Source: Candidatus Nitrospira nitrificans (GTDB taxonomy: Bacteria; Nitrospirota; Nitrospiria; Nitrospirales; Nitrospiraceae). From it: a DNA stretch of 64,000 nucleotides. The translations under genes were made by a program, and so were the position numbers. Every line of letters starts with the position of its first letter. The stretch's first letter is position 1. This document shows positions 8,058 through 17,269 of the stretch, piece by piece. The notes under the pieces are model-generated. The model searched no databases. It was not told the DNA's origin and worked only from the letters and a program-made list of their open reading frames with translations. The stretch is from contig NZ_CZPZ01000012.1 in the NCBI RefSeq assembly GCF_001458775.1, positions 310,001 to 374,000 on the forward strand, read 5' to 3'.

Positions 8058-8816
8058 ATGGGTGGACATAGTCACTGGTCCACGATCAAACGGCACAAAG
8101 GGGCCCAGGACGCGAAGCGCGGAAAGATCTTCACGCGAATCATTCGGGAGCTCACCATTGCGGCTCGGTCCGGTGGTGACCCTGACGCTAATCCCCGACT
8201 GCGTCTGGCGATCGCCAAGGCCAAGGAAGCCAATATGCCTGGCGATACGATGAAGAAAGCCGTTCAGCGAGGGACGGGGGAATTGCCTGGTGTGATGTAC
8301 GAGGAATTTCAGTTAGAAGGATATGGCCCCGGAGGGACCGCGCTTCTTCTGGAAATTACGAGCGACAACAGGAACCGGACCGTCGCGGAAATACGCAGCC
8401 TCCTCACGAAAAATCATGGCAATATGTCGGAGGCGGGCGCCGTCGCCTGGCAGTTTCAGAAGAAGGGGCTTGTGGCAATTGAGAAGGGGAAGGTCGAAGA
8501 GGATGCGCTGCTTTCGTTGGCTCTCGACGCCGGCGCGGAAGACGTGAAAGTCGGCGAGAAGAGTTATGAGGTGCTCACCAGTCCTCACGATTTCGAGGCG
8601 GTGAAGAAAGCGTTGGTCGATGCCAAGATCGACACAGCCTTGGCTGAGATCACCTTCATTCCGCAGAACACGATCCGCCTGGACGAGAAATCAGCCGAAC
8701 AGATGCTCAAGCTGATGGAAATTTTGGATGAGCACGATGATGTGCAGAAAGTTCACGCGAATTTCGACATCCCGGACGAAATCATGGAGAAGGTCGCCGC
8801 GACTGCGGCGGGATAA
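8058..8816 (+). CDS. YebC/PmpR family DNA-binding regulatory protein
   Basis: The 252-residue protein begins MGGHSHWSTIKRHKGAQDAK, the hallmark N-terminus of the YebC/PmpR/TACO1 family. It continues with LRLAIAKAKEANMPGDTMKKAVQRGTGE and YEGYGPGG-type segments (here EGYGPGGTALLLEITSDNRNR). Members act as transcriptional regulators or, in the YebC2 branch, help ribosomes on polyproline-like stalls. ATG 8058 has a strong GAGGAGGG upstream; the ORF extends further but without family similarity. The gene precedes ruvA, a common arrangement (yebC-ruvC-ruvA-ruvB), though ruvC is not between them here. Confidence 0.93.
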   Translation: MGGHSHWSTIKRHKGAQDAKRGKIFTRIIRELTIAARSGGDPDANPRLRLAIAKAKEANMPGDTMKKAVQRGTGELPGVMYEEFQLEGYGPGGTALLLEITSDNRNRTVAEIRSLLTKNHGNMSEAGAVAWQFQKKGLVAIEKGKVEEDALLSLALDAGAEDVKVGEKSYEVLTSPHDFEAVKKALVDAKIDTALAEITFIPQNTIRLDEKSAEQMLKLMEILDEHDDVQKVHANFDIPDEIMEKVAATAAG

Positions 8817-8863
8817 TTGATCGGCTCATCAACATCGTCATGTCACTCGGATAACACAACGAC

Positions 8864-9472
8864 ATGATCGCCTTTCTCACGGGGCGGTTGGCATTCAAAG
8901 CACCCACCCACCTCACGCTCGATGTGCAGGGGGTCGGGTATGAAGTCCATATTCCACTCAGCACCTATTACGCCCTGCCGAATCTTGGCGAAGTCGCCGC
9001 GCTGAATATCCATACGCATCTCCGCGAAGATGCGATCCAGCTGTTCGGCTTTCTGTCGCAAAGCGAGAAGGAATCGTTTTTGCTGCTGACCAGCGTGTCG
9101 GGGATTGGCCCGAAGCTTGCGCTGAGCGTGCTCTCGAGTTTGCCGATCATCGAGCTGGTCCATGCGATCCAAACCGAGGATGTCGACAAGCTGGCGACCG
9201 TTCCAGGCATCGGTAAGAAATCAGCGGGCCGCATCGCGCTGGAACTGAAAGATAAGGTCGGAAAAATCCAGGGAGGTTCGCCTCGGCTTGCGACCGCTGA
9301 TACCTCCGCCGTGGATGGTCCGTATGAGGACGCCCTCTCGGCTCTGATAAACTTGGGCTATCGTCCTCAGGATGCCAAGGAAGCCTTGAAGCGAGTCACC
9401 AAGACGGCAACAGGCTCTCTGGCACTGAAGGAGCTCATTCGTGAAGGGCTCAAGGAGCTTGGAAGGGGGTAA
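8864..9472 (+). CDS. ruvA: Holliday junction branch migration protein RuvA
   Basis: RuvA binds four-way DNA junctions as a tetramer and loads the RuvB motor in recombinational repair. The 202 residues include the start MIAFLTGRLA, the OB-fold GVGYEVHIPLST, and two helix-hairpin-helix motifs (VSGIGPKLALSVLSS and VPGIGKKSAGRIALELK). The flexible linker and C-terminal RuvB-binding domain follow (DALSALINLGYRPQDAKEAL). Length is typical. A cysteine-rich secreted protein starts 5 bases after the stop, inside the ruvA-ruvB pair. Confidence 0.97.
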   Translation: MIAFLTGRLAFKAPTHLTLDVQGVGYEVHIPLSTYYALPNLGEVAALNIHTHLREDAIQLFGFLSQSEKESFLLLTSVSGIGPKLALSVLSSLPIIELVHAIQTEDVDKLATVPGIGKKSAGRIALELKDKVGKIQGGSPRLATADTSAVDGPYEDALSALINLGYRPQDAKEALKRVTKTATGSLALKELIREGLKELGRG

Positions 9473-9476
9473 GCTG

Positions 9477-9965
9477 ATGTCATTCAACGCAAAGAATGGT
9501 GCCCAACTATTCCTGTGCAATGGTTTGATGGGGATTGCACTTATGGTCACGGCGCCACCGGCGGGGTTTGCAGACGAGGCCCCAGCGCCCAAGAGCATCA
9601 GAATGACCTGTGGAACCTGTCCGGAGGGGTATGCGACGACCGGCATCACCCAATCTCCGGAAATCTGTAAAGACGGCGATCCGACGCTCGTGCAATGTGT
9701 GCCGTTGGGAGCGAATATACTGGGCGTGTGCGGATCTTGCCCTGAGGGATATGCCGAAATCGGCGGTTCCTCAGTCCCTGCTCGGTGCGGGAACAAGGAT
9801 AATGGTCGGCTGTCGCAATGCCAGTTGAGGAAAATGGAGCAGAATTTTCCGGACTCGACCCAGGGATATAAGAGGTGTCCTCCTGATTGCGGCAGCGCGG
9901 CCCAGCCTGGTCAGGGCGCTTTTCCGCCGCCGCCGAAGTATCAACCGATGCCGGAGGGTCAGTAG
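9477..9965 (+). CDS. cysteine-rich secreted protein between ruvA and ruvB
   Basis: This is a 162-residue predicted exported protein of unknown function. The signal peptide runs to about residue 33 ([23 protein letters not shown]). The mature part has two similar units, each with C(G)x[22 protein letters not shown] and [16 protein letters not shown]. Further cysteines ([26 protein letters not shown]) and a Pro/Gln-rich tail follow. The paired Cys spacing suggests disulfides or metal binding. ATG 9477 has GGAAGGGGG at SD distance; the GTG at 9441 lies inside ruvA. It is translationally close to ruvA and 16 bases before ruvB, so it is co-transcribed with a DNA-repair pair by position only. Confidence 0.78.
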   Translation: MSFNAKNGAQLFLCNGLMGIALMVTAPPAGFADEAPAPKSIRMTCGTCPEGYATTGITQSPEICKDGDPTLVQCVPLGANILGVCGSCPEGYAEIGGSSVPARCGNKDNGRLSQCQLRKMEQNFPDSTQGYKRCPPDCGSAAQPGQGAFPPPPKYQPMPEGQ

Positions 9966-9981
9966 GGATGGGGGTCGTATC

Positions 9982-10986
9982 GTGACCGAACGGGTGGTGA
10001 CCAATCGCGCCACGGACGAAGAGCGGGGTCAGGAGAACGTTCTTCGACCTCAGACGCTGGATGAGTACGTCGGCCAAGAGAAAATGAAGGCATCGCTTCG
10101 AGTGTGCATCGAAGCGGCCAAACAGCGGGGCGAGGCTCTCGACCATGCCATTTTCTACGGACCGCCCGGTCTCGGAAAGACGACGATCGCTCACATTATC
10201 GCGAAAGAAATGGGCGCGGCCTTGCGGTCGACGTCAGGGTTGGTCTTGGCCCATGCCGGGGACTTGGCGGCGATTCTGACCAATCTCCAAGAATATGATG
10301 TGCTCTTTATCGATGAGATTCACCGCTTGCCCGCTTCTGTTGAGGAAGCGCTGTATCCGGCCATGGAGGATTTTCAGCTTGATCTGGTCATTGGACAAGG
10401 ACCGGCCACGAGGACGGTCAAACTTGATCTGCCGCCCTTCACACTCGTGGGCGCGACGACCAGGGCCGGTTCTTTGACGTCCCCGCTGCGGGATCGATTC
10501 GGTTTAGTCTATCGGTTGGAGTTCTATGGGCCGTCCGAGCTGGAGTCGATTGTGATGCGCTCGGCCGGGGTCTTAGGTGTCGGGATTGATCGGGCAGGTG
10601 CCGCGGAAATATCACGCCGTGCCCGTGGAACACCACGGATTGTCAATCGGCTGATTAAGCGCATCAGAGACTATGCTCAAATTAAGGCGGACGGGCATAT
10701 TACAGAGCAAGTGGCTAAGGAGGGATTAGCCTGGGTCGGGATCGATGAGGCGGGTTTCGACGACATGGACCGCAAAATCCTTCTCACGATCATCGAAAAG
10801 TTCAATGGGGGACCGGTCGGAGTGGAGTCCTTGGCAGCCGCTGTCCAGGAAGACAAGGGCACGATCGAAGATGTGTATGAGCCCTACCTGATCCAAGCCG
10901 GCTTCCTGGATCGGACCGGTCGTGGCCGGCAAGTGACTCGCTTGGCCTATGATCACTTGAAGCGGCCCTCTCCCTTGTTGATGTAA
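9982..10986 (+). CDS. ruvB: Holliday junction branch migration DNA helicase RuvB
   Basis: RuvB is the hexameric AAA+ motor that drives branch migration with RuvA. The 334 residues carry the start region [19 protein letters not shown], Walker [10 protein letters not shown], Walker [10 protein letters not shown], sensor 1 VGATTRAG and arginine finger region PLRDRFGL. The winged-helix end carries [13 protein letters not shown]. Length and motifs are complete. The start is GTG 9982. The cysteine-rich ORF upstream separates it from ruvA by about 0.5 kb. Confidence 0.97.
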   Translation: MTERVVTNRATDEERGQENVLRPQTLDEYVGQEKMKASLRVCIEAAKQRGEALDHAIFYGPPGLGKTTIAHIIAKEMGAALRSTSGLVLAHAGDLAAILTNLQEYDVLFIDEIHRLPASVEEALYPAMEDFQLDLVIGQGPATRTVKLDLPPFTLVGATTRAGSLTSPLRDRFGLVYRLEFYGPSELESIVMRSAGVLGVGIDRAGAAEISRRARGTPRIVNRLIKRIRDYAQIKADGHITEQVAKEGLAWVGIDEAGFDDMDRKILLTIIEKFNGGPVGVESLAAAVQEDKGTIEDVYEPYLIQAGFLDRTGRGRQVTRLAYDHLKRPSPLLM

Positions 10987-11034
10987 GCCTACAGCGTTCC
11001 GATACGTCAACCTCCTGATATCCAAGCGCTATCC

Positions 11035-11064
11035 TTGCAATAGATTCAACCGTTCCTGTAGAAT
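11035..11064 (+). promoter_or_regulatory. sigma-70 type promoter of the pheA-led operon
   Basis: TTGCAA (11035-11040) and TAGAAT (11059-11064; five of six -10 matches) are separated by 18 bases, in the gap between ruvB and pheA. The predicted start near 11071 gives a leader of about 75 bases to ATG 11147. No aromatic-rich leader peptide or attenuator hairpin was seen. Confidence 0.5.
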
Positions 11065-11146
11065 TCTCCACTTGTCTCTATGATCCTCTTTCCCGACGGG
11101 GATGAGGAAGCCCTCCTGCAATCAGGTGTCCGAGGCGAGACGCAGT

Positions 11147-12223
11147 ATGTCCAAGGATATGTCGGAATATCGTAAGGAAATCGATAGGATCGATGAGGAC
11201 ATTATTCGACTGCTCAATGAGCGTTCGAAAAGCGTCATCGAAATCGGAAGAATCAAGAAAGAAAAGAATGCCGACGCAAACCTCCATACCGCGGGTCGGG
11301 AGGCTGAGATCATCGAGCGACTCACGAAACTCAATACCGGCCCTTTCCCCGGTGAGGCCATCCGATCCGTCTATCGGGAAATCATGTCGGCGTCCTTGTC
11401 GCTTGAGGCTCCCCAGAAGGTTGCGTATTTGGGACCACGGGCCACCTTTACCCACATGGCCTGCATGCAGAAATTCGGTTCGTCCGTCCAGTATGTGCCT
11501 GTTCACAGCATTAAAGAGGTATTCAGCGAAGTGGAACGAGGCCGAGCCAATTTCGGGGTGGTGCCGATTGAAAACACGACGGAGGGGGTGGTGAATCACA
11601 CCCTCGATATGTTTATCGATTCGAACTTGCTGATCTATGGAGAGATTCTTCAGGAGGTCTCACACCACCTCCTATCGAAATCCGGCCTCATCGAGGATGT
11701 GAAGAAAATCAATTCTCATCCACATGCCCTTGCCCAATGCCGAAACTGGCTCGAAACCAATCTCCCGCACGTCCCGGCGGTCGAGGTGGCCAGCACCGCC
11801 CGGGCCGCGGAACTGTGTATCGATGAACCAGCCTCGGCTGCCATTGCGTCGGAATTGGCCGGTCAGATCTATGGACTCAAAGTGATTAAGGCCCGTATCG
11901 AAGATAATCTGAACAATTTCACCCGTTTTCTGGTCTTGTCTCAGAAACCGTCGGAGCGGACAGGGAAAGATAAGACGTCATTGATGCTGTCGGTGAAGGA
12001 TAAGGTCGGTGCCCTCTATGACCTGCTCCGTCCGTTCGCGTCGCACGGCATCAGCATGACGAAGATCGAATCCCGCCCGTCCCAACGGAAGGCATGGGAG
12101 TATATCTTCTTCGTGGATGTGGAGGGGCATAGGAATGAGGAGCGCGTCAATAGGGCGATAGAAGAGGTGAAGGCCCGTTGCCTCTTTATGAAGATTTTGG
12201 GCTCCTACCCGGTTCACAGCTGA
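11147..12223 (+). CDS. pheA: bifunctional chorismate mutase / prephenate dehydratase (P-protein)
   Basis: It converts chorismate to prephenate and on to phenylpyruvate for phenylalanine synthesis. Order: an AroQ-type chorismate mutase helix bundle (about 1-90, RKEIDRIDEDIIRLLNERSK), a prephenate dehydratase domain (YLGPRATFTHMA, then FGVVPIENTTEGVVNHTLD with the catalytic Thr region), and a C-terminal ACT domain for phenylalanine feedback (DKVGALYDLLRPFASHGISMTKIESRP). The 358-residue length is typical. The start could be ATG 11102, 11147 or 11159; 11147 has GAGGCGAGA upstream and fits the family start. It heads a collinear series of aromatic genes. Confidence 0.96.
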   Translation: MSKDMSEYRKEIDRIDEDIIRLLNERSKSVIEIGRIKKEKNADANLHTAGREAEIIERLTKLNTGPFPGEAIRSVYREIMSASLSLEAPQKVAYLGPRATFTHMACMQKFGSSVQYVPVHSIKEVFSEVERGRANFGVVPIENTTEGVVNHTLDMFIDSNLLIYGEILQEVSHHLLSKSGLIEDVKKINSHPHALAQCRNWLETNLPHVPAVEVASTARAAELCIDEPASAAIASELAGQIYGLKVIKARIEDNLNNFTRFLVLSQKPSERTGKDKTSLMLSVKDKVGALYDLLRPFASHGISMTKIESRPSQRKAWEYIFFVDVEGHRNEERVNRAIEEVKARCLFMKILGSYPVHS

Positions 12224-12225
12224 TC

Positions 12226-13311
12226 ATGGCACTGCATGTCCATCCCGATATCCGATCGCTGAGACCCTACGTTCCTGGTAAACCAATCGATGAGCTGCAA
12301 CGTGAGCTTGGGCTCACCCGCGTGATCAAGCTTGCTTCCAATGAGAATCCGCTGGGGGCTTCTCCGAAGGCCTTGGCAGCACTGACCGGCGCGCAGGATC
12401 TGCTCCATCGATATCCGGACGGTGGCGCCTATCAGCTTCGGCAATCGCTGGCCGATCGCTGGAAAGTGGAACGAGAACAAGTCATTTTGGGCAATGGGTC
12501 GGACGAGATCCTCGGGTTGTTGGCCAGGACGTTCTTGACGCCTGGTGATGAAGCCATCATGGCTGATCACACGTTCGTGATCTATAAGATGGAGGTCACC
12601 GCCGTCCACGGCAAACCGGTGGTCGTGCCGCTTGTCGATTGGACACATGACCTCGAGTCAATGGTACGGGCCGTGACGCCACGAACGCGGTTGCTCTTCC
12701 TCTGTAATCCCAACAACCCCACAGGGACGATGGTTTCGGCCGGGGCGGTCGATCGCCTCATGGCCAACGTGCCTGACGATGTCATCGTGGTGTTCGACGA
12801 AGCCTATTTCGAGTATGTCCGCAATCCGCAATTCCCCGATGCGATGGCGTACGTGAAGCAGGGGCGGAACGCGATTGTCTTGAGGACCTTCTCCAAGATC
12901 TATGGGCTGGCGGGATTGCGAATCGGATATGGCATCAGCACAACCGAGGTGATCGATTTCCTGAATAGAGTTCGGCCTCCGTTCAATGCCAACAGTCTCG
13001 CCCAGAAGGCCGCGCTGGCTGCCTTGAGCGATGATGAGCATGTGGCCAAGAGCCGGACCGTCAACGAGGCTGGGATGGCGCAGATGGAGCATGGACTGCG
13101 AGCGCTTGGAATGGCTCCGATTCCGAGTGAAACGAACTTTTTGTATTTTGATGCGAAACAGGATGGGCGACTGGTGTTCGACGCACTGCTGCGAAAGGGG
13201 ATTATTGTGCGGCATATCGAGGGAACGATGATTCGCGTCACCATCGGTCAACCGGACGAAAATGTTGCCTTCCTCCAGGCTCTCGAGAAGGTCCTGCATG
13301 GAGGCAGGTAA
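12226..13311 (+). CDS. hisC: histidinol-phosphate aminotransferase (aromatic aminotransferase role possible)
   Basis: A PLP-dependent class II aminotransferase of the HisC family, 361 residues. It shows IKLASNENPLGASPKAL at the N-terminus, RYPDGGAYQLRQSLA, NPNNPTG, the VVFDEAYFEY Asp-Tyr pair and the PLP-lysine segment RTFSKIYGLAGLRIGY. HisC normally makes histidinol phosphate. Placed between pheA and aroF/tyrA with no other his genes, it may also or mainly transaminate phenylpyruvate or prephenate, which is known for HisC-like enzymes in several bacteria. ATG 12226 lies 2 bases after the pheA stop, so translation is probably coupled. Confidence 0.93.
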   Translation: MALHVHPDIRSLRPYVPGKPIDELQRELGLTRVIKLASNENPLGASPKALAALTGAQDLLHRYPDGGAYQLRQSLADRWKVEREQVILGNGSDEILGLLARTFLTPGDEAIMADHTFVIYKMEVTAVHGKPVVVPLVDWTHDLESMVRAVTPRTRLLFLCNPNNPTGTMVSAGAVDRLMANVPDDVIVVFDEAYFEYVRNPQFPDAMAYVKQGRNAIVLRTFSKIYGLAGLRIGYGISTTEVIDFLNRVRPPFNANSLAQKAALAALSDDEHVAKSRTVNEAGMAQMEHGLRALGMAPIPSETNFLYFDAKQDGRLVFDALLRKGIIVRHIEGTMIRVTIGQPDENVAFLQALEKVLHGGR

Positions 13312-13329
13312 GAATATAGTGAGGGAATT

Positions 13330-14343
13330 ATGATTATCGTGTTGAAACCTGAAGCGTCGGAAAGTGAAGTCGACCACATCATCGACCGATTGCGGGATCT
13401 GGGCTTGAAATCGCAAATCTCCACGGGCCAGGAACGCACCATTATCGGTGTCATCGGGGATGACCGAATCCTGCACAATCAGCCACTGACGGCGCTTCCC
13501 GGTGTGGAAAGTGTTCTGCCGATCTTGGCGCCCTGGAAATTGGTCAGTCGTGAGTTTAAGAAGGAAGCGACGATCATCGATGTCGGTGGGGTCAAAATCG
13601 GCGCCAAAAAACTCGTCATCATGGCGGGACCCTGCGCGGTCGAGCGACTGGAGCTCACGGTGGGGATCGCGCATGAAGTGAAGGCTTCCGGAGCCGCGAT
13701 TCTTCGTGGTGGAGCCTATAAGCCCAGAACGTCACCGTATTCCTTTCAAGGGTTGGGCCGTGAAGGGCTCGACTATTTGGTTGAAGCCAGGAAGCAAACC
13801 GGGTTGCCGGTCGTCAGTGAGATTCTTGACACCAGGGACATCGAGCTCTTTCTCGAGAAGGCGGACATTATTCAGATCGGCGCGCGGAACATGCAGAACT
13901 TCGAACTCCTCAAGGAGGTCGGCGCGTACGATAAGCCCGTGCTTTTGAAGCGAGGCCTGTCGGCGACGATCAAAGAGTTTTTGCTGTCGGCCGAGTACAT
14001 AATGTCTCGCGGCAACCAGAATGTGATGCTGTGCGAACGGGGCATCCGCACGTTCGAAACGCAATATCGCAATACGCTGGACCTCGCGGCTATTCCAACA
14101 TTGAAAGAGCTCTCGCATCTCCCCGTCATCGTTGATCCCAGTCACGCCACAGGCAAGTGGGATCTTGTGGCTCCGATGTCAAAAGCGGCGGTCGCCGCCG
14201 GTGCCGATGGCTTGCTGATCGAAGTTCATTCAAACCCGGAGTGTGCGCTCTGTGACGGTGAGGAGTCCATCAAGCCCTCGAAGTTCAAGGCGCTGATGGC
14301 CGATCTTCGGAATATCGCCAAAGCTGTGGGCAGAGAGCTGTAA
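13330..14343 (+). CDS. aroF: 3-deoxy-7-phosphoheptulonate synthase (DAHP synthase, type I-beta)
   Basis: It catalyses the first step of the shikimate pathway, from phosphoenolpyruvate and erythrose-4-phosphate. The N-terminal ~85 residues form a ferredoxin/ACT-like regulatory domain ([21 protein letters not shown]). The catalytic TIM barrel then runs to the end, with [60 protein letters not shown] and [11 protein letters not shown]. The 337-residue length and N-terminal extension are typical of the type seen in Thermotoga and Nitrospirota. The start ATG 13330 has GTGAGGGA upstream. The next enzyme downstream is tyrA. Confidence 0.96.
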   Translation: MIIVLKPEASESEVDHIIDRLRDLGLKSQISTGQERTIIGVIGDDRILHNQPLTALPGVESVLPILAPWKLVSREFKKEATIIDVGGVKIGAKKLVIMAGPCAVERLELTVGIAHEVKASGAAILRGGAYKPRTSPYSFQGLGREGLDYLVEARKQTGLPVVSEILDTRDIELFLEKADIIQIGARNMQNFELLKEVGAYDKPVLLKRGLSATIKEFLLSAEYIMSRGNQNVMLCERGIRTFETQYRNTLDLAAIPTLKELSHLPVIVDPSHATGKWDLVAPMSKAAVAAGADGLLIEVHSNPECALCDGEESIKPSKFKALMADLRNIAKAVGREL

Positions 14344-14350
14344 AGCCGGC

Positions 14351-15244
14351 ATGGCCGTTCATTTCAAGCAGGTTGCCATCATCGGTGTGGGGCTGATCGG
14401 TGGATCACTCGGAATGATCCTCCGGCGTAAGACCTTGGCTGATCATGTCGTCGGCGTCGGTCGTCGTGTCGAAAATCTCAAGACGGCGGTTGCTTTGGGT
14501 GCGATCGATCGATACGTGGCGGATCCTCAAGAGGGGGTGCGTGGAGCGGATTTGGTGGTCCTTGCGACGCCGGTCGATACCTATGAACGACATCTCCGAG
14601 AGTGGGCCCATTGTCTCGCGCCCGGCGCGATCGTCAGTGATGTGGGCAGCGTGAAAGGAACCTTGGTCGAACGGTCGGAAGCGATCATCCCGGCCGGCGT
14701 GCACTTTGTGGGGGCCCATCCCATCGCGGGGAAAGAAAAGACGGGAGTCGCGGCCGGGTCCGATCAATTGTTCAAGGGTGCCCGCTGTATTCTCACGCCG
14801 ACGACACGAACAGATCCGGCGGCACTTGATCGGGTCAGGCAACTATGGGAAGAAGCCGGTTCGATTGTCTTATTGATGGATCCGCACCTGCACGACCAAA
14901 TCCTGGGAGCCGTCAGTCATCTGCCTCATGTGGCCGCCTTTGCGCTGATGAATGCCTTGGCCGAGCTTCGCGATCAGCAGGTCCCCGCATTGGATCTTGC
15001 CGGTCACTCCGGAGGAGGGCTGCGGGATACGACCAGGATCGCCGCGAGTTCGCCCGAAATGTGGCGAGATATTTTCTTGTGGAATCGGGATAATGTGGTG
15101 TCCTATATCGACAGATATGCGCGGGCCCTGGAAGAATTGAAGCAACTGATCAAGGCTGAGGATGCGGCCGGGATCGAGAAGTTGCTTGAGCGAGCCAAAG
15201 GCGAGCGTGACAAGTTGACGAGTTCTTCTCCGAGCCACTCATGA
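14351..15244 (+). CDS. tyrA: prephenate dehydrogenase
   Basis: It oxidises prephenate (or arogenate) to 4-hydroxyphenylpyruvate (or tyrosine) with NAD(P)+. The 297 residues begin with a Rossmann fingerprint (VAIIGVGLIGGSLGMIL). SDVGSVKGTLVE, HFVGAHPIAGKEKTGV with the catalytic His, and GAVSHLPHVAAFAL then mark the TyrA family. HSGGGLRDTTRIAASSPEMWRDI follows. No ACT or chorismate mutase domain is attached. Its last four bases overlap the aroA start (ATGA), implying coupled translation. Confidence 0.95.
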   Translation: MAVHFKQVAIIGVGLIGGSLGMILRRKTLADHVVGVGRRVENLKTAVALGAIDRYVADPQEGVRGADLVVLATPVDTYERHLREWAHCLAPGAIVSDVGSVKGTLVERSEAIIPAGVHFVGAHPIAGKEKTGVAAGSDQLFKGARCILTPTTRTDPAALDRVRQLWEEAGSIVLLMDPHLHDQILGAVSHLPHVAAFALMNALAELRDQQVPALDLAGHSGGGLRDTTRIAASSPEMWRDIFLWNRDNVVSYIDRYARALEELKQLIKAEDAAGIEKLLERAKGERDKLTSSSPSHS

Positions 15245-16563
15245 CAGCATTGACGATCACCCCGGGCCGGCCGCTCCGAGGAACGACCACCGTTCCCGGC
15301 GATAAGTCTCTCACCCATCGGGCGATCATCCTCACCGCGCTGGCGGAAGGGACGAGCACGATTACGGGGTACTGCCGGGGAGAGGATTGTCTGAACACGA
15401 TGCGGGCCTTTCAGGGACTGGGGATTCCTATTACGCAGACTCCGACTGAATTGACCGTCTGCGGGAAGGGGTTTTGGGGGCTCTCTGAACCCACCGGCCC
15501 GATCGATTGCGGCAATTCCGGGACCGGCATTCGTCTGCTCACGGGCCTCCTGGCCGGACAAGATTTTTTCTCGATCCTCACGGGCGACGAATCGATCAGA
15601 CGGCGTCCTATGGGCCGGGTCGTCAAGCCGCTGCGTGAGATGGGGGCGGTTATTGGAGGCCGTAAAGGAGGGGAGCTGGCGCCGTTGGCGATTACGGGAG
15701 CAGGACTTCATGCCATTGAGTACACGTCCCCCGTGGCCAGCGCGCAGATTAAGTCGTCGCTCCTGCTCGCGGGCCTCTTTGCTCAAGGGACGACTCGGTA
15801 TCGGGAACCACGTCTCTCACGAGACCATACGGAGCGGATGTTTCAGTTCTTTGGGGTGCCCCTGGCACAAGAAGACGATGCCCTGGTCTTGCACGGACGA
15901 CCATCGGTCGGATGGCGAGGCGTTCATGTGACTGTTCCCGGTGATTTCTCGGCAGCTGCATTTTTCATCGTCGGCGCAACGATTGTAGAGGGATCCGATA
16001 TCACCATTTACAATGTCGGGATGAATCCGACCAGAACCGGCCTTATTGAGGTCATGAGAAAAATGGGAGCCGACATTCAGGTGCTGGGGCTGCGAGAAGC
16101 GGCCGGCGAACCGGTTGCGGATCTCCGCGTGAAGTCATCCGCCTTGAAAGGCGTGACGATCGGCCATGACCTCATCCCGCCCACGATCGATGAATTTCCC
16201 GTGCTGTGCGTGGCCGCCGCCGTGGCGGAGGGAGACACTGTCATTTCCGGAGCAGAGGAACTGCGAGTCAAAGAGAGCGACCGAATTGCGACCATGAGTC
16301 GCGAGTTGCAGGCTATGGGAGCGCTCATCGAAGAAAGGCCTGATGGGATGGTCATCCGGGGATTAGGCCAAGCAGGGGAGAACGGCAGGCTGAAGGCGGC
16401 GGCCAAGGCTCAAAGCCATGGAGACCATCGTGTGGCCATGTCTCTCGCCATCGGTGGGCTGACGGCCGAACAGAGCATGACGATCGGCGAGACGAGCTGC
16501 GTGGACACGTCATTTCCCAATTTTGAAAAAACGCTCACCGATCTGTTGGCGCAATCTGGATGA
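15241..16563 (+). CDS. aroA: 3-phosphoshikimate 1-carboxyvinyltransferase (EPSP synthase)
   Basis: It joins shikimate-3-phosphate and phosphoenolpyruvate to make EPSP, the precursor of chorismate. The 440 residues show PGDKSLTHRAIILTALA, CGNSGTGIRLLTGLLAG, RRRPMGRVVKPLREMGA, SPVASAQIKSSLLLAGLFA, DHTERMFQFFG, GDFSAAAFFIV and ESDRIATMSRELQAMGA. The glyphosate-sensitivity segment reads GNSGTGIRLL, resembling class II rather than class I enzymes. That is an observation only. It overlaps tyrA by 4 bases and is followed by cmk. Confidence 0.97.
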   Translation: MTALTITPGRPLRGTTTVPGDKSLTHRAIILTALAEGTSTITGYCRGEDCLNTMRAFQGLGIPITQTPTELTVCGKGFWGLSEPTGPIDCGNSGTGIRLLTGLLAGQDFFSILTGDESIRRRPMGRVVKPLREMGAVIGGRKGGELAPLAITGAGLHAIEYTSPVASAQIKSSLLLAGLFAQGTTRYREPRLSRDHTERMFQFFGVPLAQEDDALVLHGRPSVGWRGVHVTVPGDFSAAAFFIVGATIVEGSDITIYNVGMNPTRTGLIEVMRKMGADIQVLGLREAAGEPVADLRVKSSALKGVTIGHDLIPPTIDEFPVLCVAAAVAEGDTVISGAEELRVKESDRIATMSRELQAMGALIEERPDGMVIRGLGQAGENGRLKAAAKAQSHGDHRVAMSLAIGGLTAEQSMTIGETSCVDTSFPNFEKTLTDLLAQSG

Positions 16564-16609
16564 GAGAGGCGAGACAGGCTGGTACGGTTCGAGCAATGAG
16601 GGTGCTGAA

Positions 16610-17269
16610 GTGATTATCGCGATTGATGGACCAGCGGGGGTGGGCAAGAGTACAGTAGCCAAGTTATTGGCAGCTCGTCTCGGCTATCTCTATCTTGATA
16701 CAGGGGCTTTGTACCGAGCCATCGCATGGAAAACCTTGCAGTCAAGGATCCGTCCGACTGATCACGAGCAGGTGGCGACGCTCCTGCCTGCCACCTCGAT
16801 TCACATGCAGTTTCAACAAGGCGTGATGCAGGTCTTGGTCGATGGTTTCGACGTCACCGGGGACCTTCGTAGGCCGGACGTCACGGCGGCCGCTTCCATC
16901 GTGTCAGCCATTCCAGCTGTCCGTGAATGGTTGCTGCCGATCCAGCGTCAGATCGGCCAACGAGGCTCGGTGGTCGCAGAAGGACGCGACATCGGCACGA
17001 AGGTCTTTCCCACGGCTCCGTATAAATTCTTTTTGGAGGCAGACGCAGAGATACGAGTCGCGCGACGGCATCGTGAACTCGTCGCGGCAGGCCGTGAAGG
17101 GACCGTTGAAACGACCTCCCGGGATCTGTCCGACCGAGATCGGCGGGATCGAACTCGGTCGATCGATCCATTGGTCCCGGCGGATGACGCACGATTCATC
17201 GATACGTCTGCGCTGAGCCCTGAGCAGGTGGTGGCTCAGATGATCGCGACTGTGTCGACTGGGTCGTGA
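16610..17269 (+). CDS. cmk: cytidylate kinase
   Basis: It phosphorylates CMP/dCMP with ATP. The 219 residues begin MIIAIDGPAGVGKSTVAKLL (Walker A), then YLDTGALYRAIAWK. The end carries VVAEGRDIGTKVFPTAPYKFFLEA, RVARRHREL and RDRRDRTRSIDPLVPADDA, all CMP-kinase signatures. The start GTG 16610 was chosen over the longer ORF because it matches the family N-terminus and has GAGGG upstream. cmk next to aroA and rpsA is a widely conserved arrangement. It overlaps plsC by 4 bases. Confidence 0.95.
   Translation: MIIAIDGPAGVGKSTVAKLLAARLGYLYLDTGALYRAIAWKTLQSRIRPTDHEQVATLLPATSIHMQFQQGVMQVLVDGFDVTGDLRRPDVTAAASIVSAIPAVREWLLPIQRQIGQRGSVVAEGRDIGTKVFPTAPYKFFLEADAEIRVARRHRELVAAGREGTVETTSRDLSDRDRRDRTRSIDPLVPADDARFIDTSALSPEQVVAQMIATVSTGS

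Noticed and set aside
12658-13674. 338-residue open frame on the minus strand
   Set aside because: Antisense to hisC and aroF, both fully supported.
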